Below the pieces are notes generated by a model, which did not search any database, was not told the origin of the DNA, and saw only the letters and a list, made by a program, of their open reading frames with translations. Both the position numbers and the translations under genes were made by a program. A DNA stretch of 27,501 bases from a virus. The first letter of the stretch is position 1, and each line of letters starts with the position of its first letter. Positions 23,292 to 27,501 of this stretch are shown one piece after another. The stretch is taken from the IMG/VR virus record IMGVR_UViG_3300033981_000172, positions 1-27,501 of that record; one strand, 5' to 3'.

Positions 23292-25253
23292 ATGGCAGCA
23301 TATCAAGATTTATTAAAAGACACCTCAGTTGCCGTAGAAAACGGTAATTATTTTGTCGTAACTATTACAGATCTTGAATTAAATACAAACTACCCAATTC
23401 AACTTAGATGGAAATATAAAGATGGAACATTTGGATTATGGTCTGCATCAAAAGTTTTAACTACTCCAGGAGAAACTCTTCCAGGAACTCCAGACCTACC
23501 AGTTGGCAGTGTAACTGCAGAGCCAGGTTTAATTAAAATAACTTGGAACGGAAATGATGCAGCTGGCAGAGCAATTACAAATATAGATAGAATTGATATA
23601 TATATTGATGGTTCTCCATTCGATGGAACAAAGCCAGCAGGAAGTTTTAAAGCTGCAGGCACACAAACAATTGCAGCACCAGCAGGAGAGTATGCAGTAG
23701 CATTATATGCTATATCAAATTATGGAAGTAGATCTGCAGTAAGTTTACCAAGGTCAATATTGGTTCCAGCAGTTGGAGAAATTGTTTTATCTCCAGAAGA
23801 TCCAGACACACCAATAGTAACTGCAGGACTAGCTTCTGTTATTGTTGAATGGAGCGGTAAAAGTTTAGATACAAATGGCGACCCAGTAGACTTTACTAAA
23901 GGTAGTTTTGCTGGAGCAAAAGTATTTATAGGAACAGCATCTAACTTTACACCAAGTAACGATAACTGGGTTCACACATTAAATTTTGCAAATGGATCAA
24001 ATAAAGTTTCAATAGGTGTTGGAACTATTATTGATAAAACACTAGGAACACTTCTTCAATATGGAGTTCCGTATTATATTAAAATAGATACAATAAATGC
24101 TAATGGGGTTGCAAATGGGCAACCAGTTTCTGCAGACGGTAACCCAATTACTGTATTAAAATTACCAGCTAGCGAAATAAGTACTGGTACATTAACTGCA
24201 GATAACTCAATTACAGCAGGAGTTAGCGGAGGTCAAAGAGTTGTTATATCTGGAAGCTCCTCTCCATTTATTATCTATGGAACAGACGGAACTACAAAAT
24301 TATTAGAATATTTAACATCTGGAACTACTGGGACACTTGCAATAAAAGGATCTGGAACATTTACTGGAGATTTAGAAATAGGATCAGGCAACACAATATT
24401 TAAAGCTGTGCCAGCAACTGGAATCTGGTTAGGAAATGCTAACTATTTAAGCGCTCCATTCCGTGTATCTAATAGCGGATATATTACAGCAACATATGGA
24501 GATATTGGTGGATGGAATTTAGGAGAGTCTTACCTACAAAACTCTACAGGAACTTTAAAAATAAATAGCGGAACAGATCCAAATATATTTTTAGGAAGTA
24601 GTTCTGGGTATCATTTTAGATTAACCCCATCTTCCATCTCTCATTATAATGGCGGATCTCCAACTGGTAAATTTACATTAACAGCATCTCCTGGAACTGG
24701 AGACTCACATTTATCTATGTCTGGAAATATAACTGGCTCAACAATTACAGGATCTTCTTTTACATTAGTAGAAGGAAGCACTGACAATGTATGGAATACT
24801 ACAAGATTTAGAATTGGAGATTCAAATACAAAAATTGAATCTATAAATGCTACTGGAGTAATAACATTATATTCAGGACAACTACCTGCTGATATTGAAG
24901 GCGGAGGCGCTGGTACTTATCTTGATTCAAAAATAGAATTAAGTACATCTGGTTTAAAAATATATAATATTCCTACTCTTGGAAATAATGTAACTGCAAT
25001 AGGTAGACTAACACTAAATGCAGATGGAACTAGCGGAGCACCAAATACGGCAATCACTCAGTATGGGTCTGAGTATCCAGCAAGCACAGGGTACGGATCA
25101 GCTGCAAGACAAAGAATGATTGTTTCTGATCCTTACAATAATAACATGTTAAAAAGAGGTTTTGGCGTGTACTACGGAACTAGAACTACTGCACAAGCAG
25201 AACCATCTCCTACCACAGGAGTTGTTGGAGATATCTGGATTAGCTGGGCCTAA
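23292..25253 (+). CDS. Host-specificity tail fibre with FN3 domains
   Basis: 653 residues. Two to three FN3-like domains occupy residues ~1-285 ('YPIQLRWKYKDGTFGLWSAS', 'LPVGSVTAEPGLIKITWNGN', 'GEYAVALYAISNYGSRSAVS', 'GLASVIVEWSGKSLDTNGDP'). Next comes 'LPASEISTGTLTADNSITAG', a stem found in gpJ-like and related fibres, then a Gly/Ser/Thr-rich repetitive beta part ('TGDLEIGSGNTIFKAVP', 'GSTITGSSFTLVEGSTDN') with the look of a trimeric beta-helix shaft. The end 'TTGVVGDIWISWA' resembles the last strand of fibre tips. It is probably the main receptor-binding protein. ATG is one base after the upstream stop; its own stop overlaps the next ATG (TAATG). Confidence 0.78.
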   Translation: MAAYQDLLKDTSVAVENGNYFVVTITDLELNTNYPIQLRWKYKDGTFGLWSASKVLTTPGETLPGTPDLPVGSVTAEPGLIKITWNGNDAAGRAITNIDRIDIYIDGSPFDGTKPAGSFKAAGTQTIAAPAGEYAVALYAISNYGSRSAVSLPRSILVPAVGEIVLSPEDPDTPIVTAGLASVIVEWSGKSLDTNGDPVDFTKGSFAGAKVFIGTASNFTPSNDNWVHTLNFANGSNKVSIGVGTIIDKTLGTLLQYGVPYYIKIDTINANGVANGQPVSADGNPITVLKLPASEISTGTLTADNSITAGVSGGQRVVISGSSSPFIIYGTDGTTKLLEYLTSGTTGTLAIKGSGTFTGDLEIGSGNTIFKAVPATGIWLGNANYLSAPFRVSNSGYITATYGDIGGWNLGESYLQNSTGTLKINSGTDPNIFLGSSSGYHFRLTPSSISHYNGGSPTGKFTLTASPGTGDSHLSMSGNITGSTITGSSFTLVEGSTDNVWNTTRFRIGDSNTKIESINATGVITLYSGQLPADIEGGGAGTYLDSKIELSTSGLKIYNIPTLGNNVTAIGRLTLNADGTSGAPNTAITQYGSEYPASTGYGSAARQRMIVSDPYNNNMLKRGFGVYYGTRTTAQAEPSPTTGVVGDIWISWA

Positions 25254-27501
25254 TGTCAGCAAAAATTTATGTTAAAGTTACACAAGATTTGTGGAAGCCA
25301 GCAAATAGAATTTATGTTAAAGTTACACAAAATTTATGGAAACAAGTAAATAGAATTTATGTCAAAGTTACACAAAATTTATGGAAAGCTACATTTGGCG
25401 CCGATAACTCACCAGTACAAATAACTAGACCTAAATTAACTGGAACTGGTAGAGTTGGAACTACAGTAACTAGATCCTCTGGAACATATAGCAATTATAA
25501 TTCATTAATTACTAGAATATTTTATACAACTGAAGTTGCTGTTCAATCTTCTGGGTCTACCGATGATCCTAGTGGAGGAAATGTAACATCTACAAATCCA
25601 TATACAATTACTGAATACGATGCAAATCCACCGCCATATTATTTTTATGCAAGAGATGAAGTAGTTGGAGTAGATAATGTAACCTATTATTACTACAGCA
25701 CACCTCCAATTGAAGCACAAGTTCCATCTTTGTCAGATGATTTTAATAGAACTGTATCGGTTGGATTAGGTACTGCAAGTGGTGGATTTACTTATGGCGG
25801 ACCATCAAGAGGCAACAATACCTGGAGTGTAAATGGAAGCAGGGCAGTAAATTCTTCTGGCGATTTAGGCGACAACCCAATGAAAACTGTTGATGCAGGT
25901 AGTTTTAACCAATCGGTTTCTGTTGATACTTTTGGTGGTGGCCTTGGAGCAGCAGTATGGGTAGCATCAACATCTTCTTTTTGGTCAGTAGTACCAGATT
26001 ATACATATATATTAAATCCAGGTGATGGCTTTGTTTATAGATGTTCAACTAATTTAACTACAATATACGATCCAAATGAAGATTGTCCACCTTTAGCAAT
26101 ATTAGGATCAAATCCACAATCTGAAGGATATACATTTAGTGATGTTGGATTAAGATGTAGTGCATGTACTACATCAACAACAAATGTAACAACTTATCCA
26201 TGCACACTTTCAGCAACATCATACTCATGTCCAGACACTGGTCCATTAGGCGGAGATAGGTGTACTTCTTGTGCAACTTCTAGTAGCTATCCATGTACTG
26301 GAAGCATAGTTACAACTTCAACCTGTCCAGATTTTGGATCAATAGGTGGAGATAGATGCACTGCTTGTACAGAAAATGCAACTATAACAGAGCAGTTAAC
26401 TTGTTCTGGATCAAATTCAGGAAGCACTTGTCCAGGAACTGGAAGCTTAGCAGGACAAAGATGCGGTGCTTGTAACTCTGTTGCAGCATGTACTGGATCA
26501 CAAGTTTCTACAACCTGTCCAGATACTGGACCAAACGTAGGAGATAGATGTGGATCTTGTTCAGGAGAACCAGAAACAATTTCTGTATTAACCTGTTCTG
26601 GATCTGATAGTTCGACATCTTGCCCAGGTACTGGAAGTTCTGTAGGACAAAGATGTGGTGCTTGTAACTCTTTTGCATCATGTAGTGGTTCTACTACAAC
26701 TAGTTCATGTCCAGATACTGGACCAAACGTAGGAGACAGATGTGGTGCTTGTTCAACAAATATAGATTCTTACATTACAATAACTTGTTCTGGTTCTAGC
26801 TCTGGAGGATCTTGCCCAGGTACTGGAAGTAGTGTTGGACAAAGATGTTCATCATGTAGTTCATCTACATCAACTTCAAATCTTTGTACTGGTTCTAGCA
26901 GCTCAGCATCTTGTCCAGGCACTGGGCCAAATGCTGGAGACCGATGCGGTGCATGTTCTTCTAGCACTTCAACATCTTATTCATGTACTGGATCAGGTAC
27001 ATTTGCATCACCACAATCAACGGGAGGTTGTAACGCAAGTAGAGTAAACCTGGCATGTTCATTTACTGGAACATCTGGAACTGGAGATAGGTTAAGATAT
27101 AACTATACATTATGTCGAGCAAATAGCACTACAACAAATACTTATGCTATAAGACAAAGTGTAACAACAACAACCTATAGCTGGTCAACAAATCAATCTC
27201 AAACCATAACAACAACAAGCTATAGCTATTCAGTTAGAGTACAAGCTTATACTTATTCAACTAATGCTTATCAAAATCAAACAATAATATATTATACTTA
27301 TGCAATTAGACAACAAGGATATACATGGTCAACAAATGCGCTTGAAAATGTTACAACATATACTTATACATATCAGGTAAGAGATACAGCACTTGGATAC
27401 ATATACACTAAGAGAGATACTGTTACTGAAGAAGTTACTAGAAAAACATATTATGCAGTAGAAGAAGTTTCTGCAGATGTGTATACTTATTACTCAGAAT
27501 T
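25253..27501 (+). CDS. Cysteine-rich repeat fibre/adhesin (3' truncated by window)
   Basis: The frame is open from the ATG at 25253 (overlapping the previous stop, TAATG) to the window end: 749 residues and no stop. Parts in order: three 15-residue repeats 'IYVKVTQNLWKxxNR' (residues 5-49); a bacterial Ig-like domain (~55-156, 'PKLTGTGRVGTTVTRSSGTY'); a LamG/ConA jelly roll (~162-259, starting 'SDDFNRTVSVGLGTASGG'); a Cys-rich array (~264-621) with 40 Cys and eight clean units of CPxTGxxxGxRCxxC followed by C[ST]GS; and a Tyr/Thr-rich region (~623 to the end, 'TYSWSTN', 'AYTYSTN', 'GYTWSTN'). There are no Cys before residue 264 or after 621. As the last gene of the fibre cluster it is likely a surface-exposed tail fibre. 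The array could be disulphide-linked or metal-binding; I know no family with this repeat. Confidence 0.85.
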   Translation, partial: MSAKIYVKVTQDLWKPANRIYVKVTQNLWKQVNRIYVKVTQNLWKATFGADNSPVQITRPKLTGTGRVGTTVTRSSGTYSNYNSLITRIFYTTEVAVQSSGSTDDPSGGNVTSTNPYTITEYDANPPPYYFYARDEVVGVDNVTYYYYSTPPIEAQVPSLSDDFNRTVSVGLGTASGGFTYGGPSRGNNTWSVNGSRAVNSSGDLGDNPMKTVDAGSFNQSVSVDTFGGGLGAAVWVASTSSFWSVVPDYTYILNPGDGFVYRCSTNLTTIYDPNEDCPPLAILGSNPQSEGYTFSDVGLRCSACTTSTTNVTTYPCTLSATSYSCPDTGPLGGDRCTSCATSSSYPCTGSIVTTSTCPDFGSIGGDRCTACTENATITEQLTCSGSNSGSTCPGTGSLAGQRCGACNSVAACTGSQVSTTCPDTGPNVGDRCGSCSGEPETISVLTCSGSDSSTSCPGTGSSVGQRCGACNSFASCSGSTTTSSCPDTGPNVGDRCGACSTNIDSYITITCSGSSSGGSCPGTGSSVGQRCSSCSSSTSTSNLCTGSSSSASCPGTGPNAGDRCGACSSSTSTSYSCTGSGTFASPQSTGGCNASRVNLACSFTGTSGTGDRLRYNYTLCRANSTTTNTYAIRQSVTTTTYSWSTNQSQTITTTSYSYSVRVQAYTYSTNAYQNQTIIYYTYAIRQQGYTWSTNALENVTTYTYTYQVRDTALGYIYTKRDTVTEEVTRKTYYAVEEVSADVYTYYSE
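25265..25399 (+). repeat. Three tandem 45-bp repeats at start of Cys-rich fibre gene
   Basis: Units at 25265-25309, 25310-25354 and 25355-25399 encode 'IYVKVTQDLWKPANR', 'IYVKVTQNLWKQVNR' and 'IYVKVTQNLWKATFG'. Units two and three differ at few bases in their first two thirds. A conserved Trp-Lys ends each strand pair, like the short 'vyVkv.g.Wk' repeats seen near the start of other phage fibres. Confidence 0.9.
26324..26899 (+). repeat. 192-bp super-repeat (three copies) encoding Cys-rich units
   Basis: Cys-Pro unit starts fall at 26228, 26324, 26429, 26516, 26621, 26708, 26813 and 26912. Units alternate in spacing (105 and 87 bases) and in type (CPDxG..GDRC, then CPGTGS..GQRC), so a 192-bp pair repeats exactly from 26324, 26516 and 26708. 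Copies starting at 26516 and 26708 are almost identical over their first ~35 bases. One single unit precedes (26228) and one follows (26912). Confidence 0.9.

Noticed and set aside
26832-27047. 71-codon + strand frame and an overlapping minus-strand frame in the Cys-repeat region
   Set aside because: Their His/Leu/Val-rich translations are products of the repeated DNA read in the wrong frame; the real gene is the frame open from 25253.
26042-27115. CRISPR array or diversity-generating retroelement variable region
   Set aside because: The repeats are in frame, protein-coding and contiguous, without unique spacers. No reverse transcriptase or template repeat is visible in the window.

Overview
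This window is a stretch of the virion (late) region of a long-tailed phage or prophage, read entirely on the + strand. The gene order is the standard siphovirus one: portal, prohead protease, major capsid protein, head-tail connector set, major tail protein, frameshifted tail chaperones, tape measure, distal tail/hub proteins, then fibres. The first and last genes run off the window edges. No terminase, lysis, replication, integration or tRNA gene is visible. The DNA is AT-rich, and outside the capsid and tail-tube genes AGA dominates the Arg codons. Strong AGGAGG ribosome sites, extended -10 promoters and two starts that look leaderless fit a low-GC actinobacterial host (for example a small aquatic actinobacterium). 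That host is an inference from style and protein resemblance, not proven here.

Layout: 3-800 is the end of a LamG-like jelly-roll protein. 864-1199 is a small conserved-looking protein placed just before the portal (1199-2785). 2841-4145 is a prohead protease whose C-terminal third is an acidic coiled-coil scaffold; a strong in-frame internal start at 3627 probably also makes the scaffold alone. 4164-5222 is the major capsid protein, closed by a perfect terminator. 5321-8441 holds five small connector, neck and tail-completion genes, several overlapping. 8553-9260 is the major tail tube protein, again closed by a terminator. 9367-10025 is the tail assembly chaperone pair, joined by a predicted -1 frameshift (heptamer CCCAAAC followed by a nested RNA stem). 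10037-17179 is a 2380-residue tape measure that contains an OmpA-like peptidoglycan-binding domain. 17176-21335 encodes distal tail/hub proteins. 21361-27501 encodes four successive fibre or adhesin-like proteins.

Transcription appears to be cut into units. Terminators follow portal, capsid and tail tube, and an extended -10 (TGnTATAAT type) lies at the start of units at 864, 5321, 9367 and 21361. Capsid and tail tube also have a distinct CGN arginine codon choice, as expected for the two most abundant virion proteins.

The most unusual item is the open-ended last gene (25253 to the window end). After three 45-bp tandem repeats, an Ig-like domain and a jelly roll, it carries about 40 cysteines in about 360 residues. 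They are arranged as CPxTGxxxGxRCxxC units in an exact 192-bp (64-residue) super-repeat, followed by a tyrosine/threonine-rich repeat region. I recognise no described family for this cysteine-rich array. No stretch longer than 300 bases lacks a gene.
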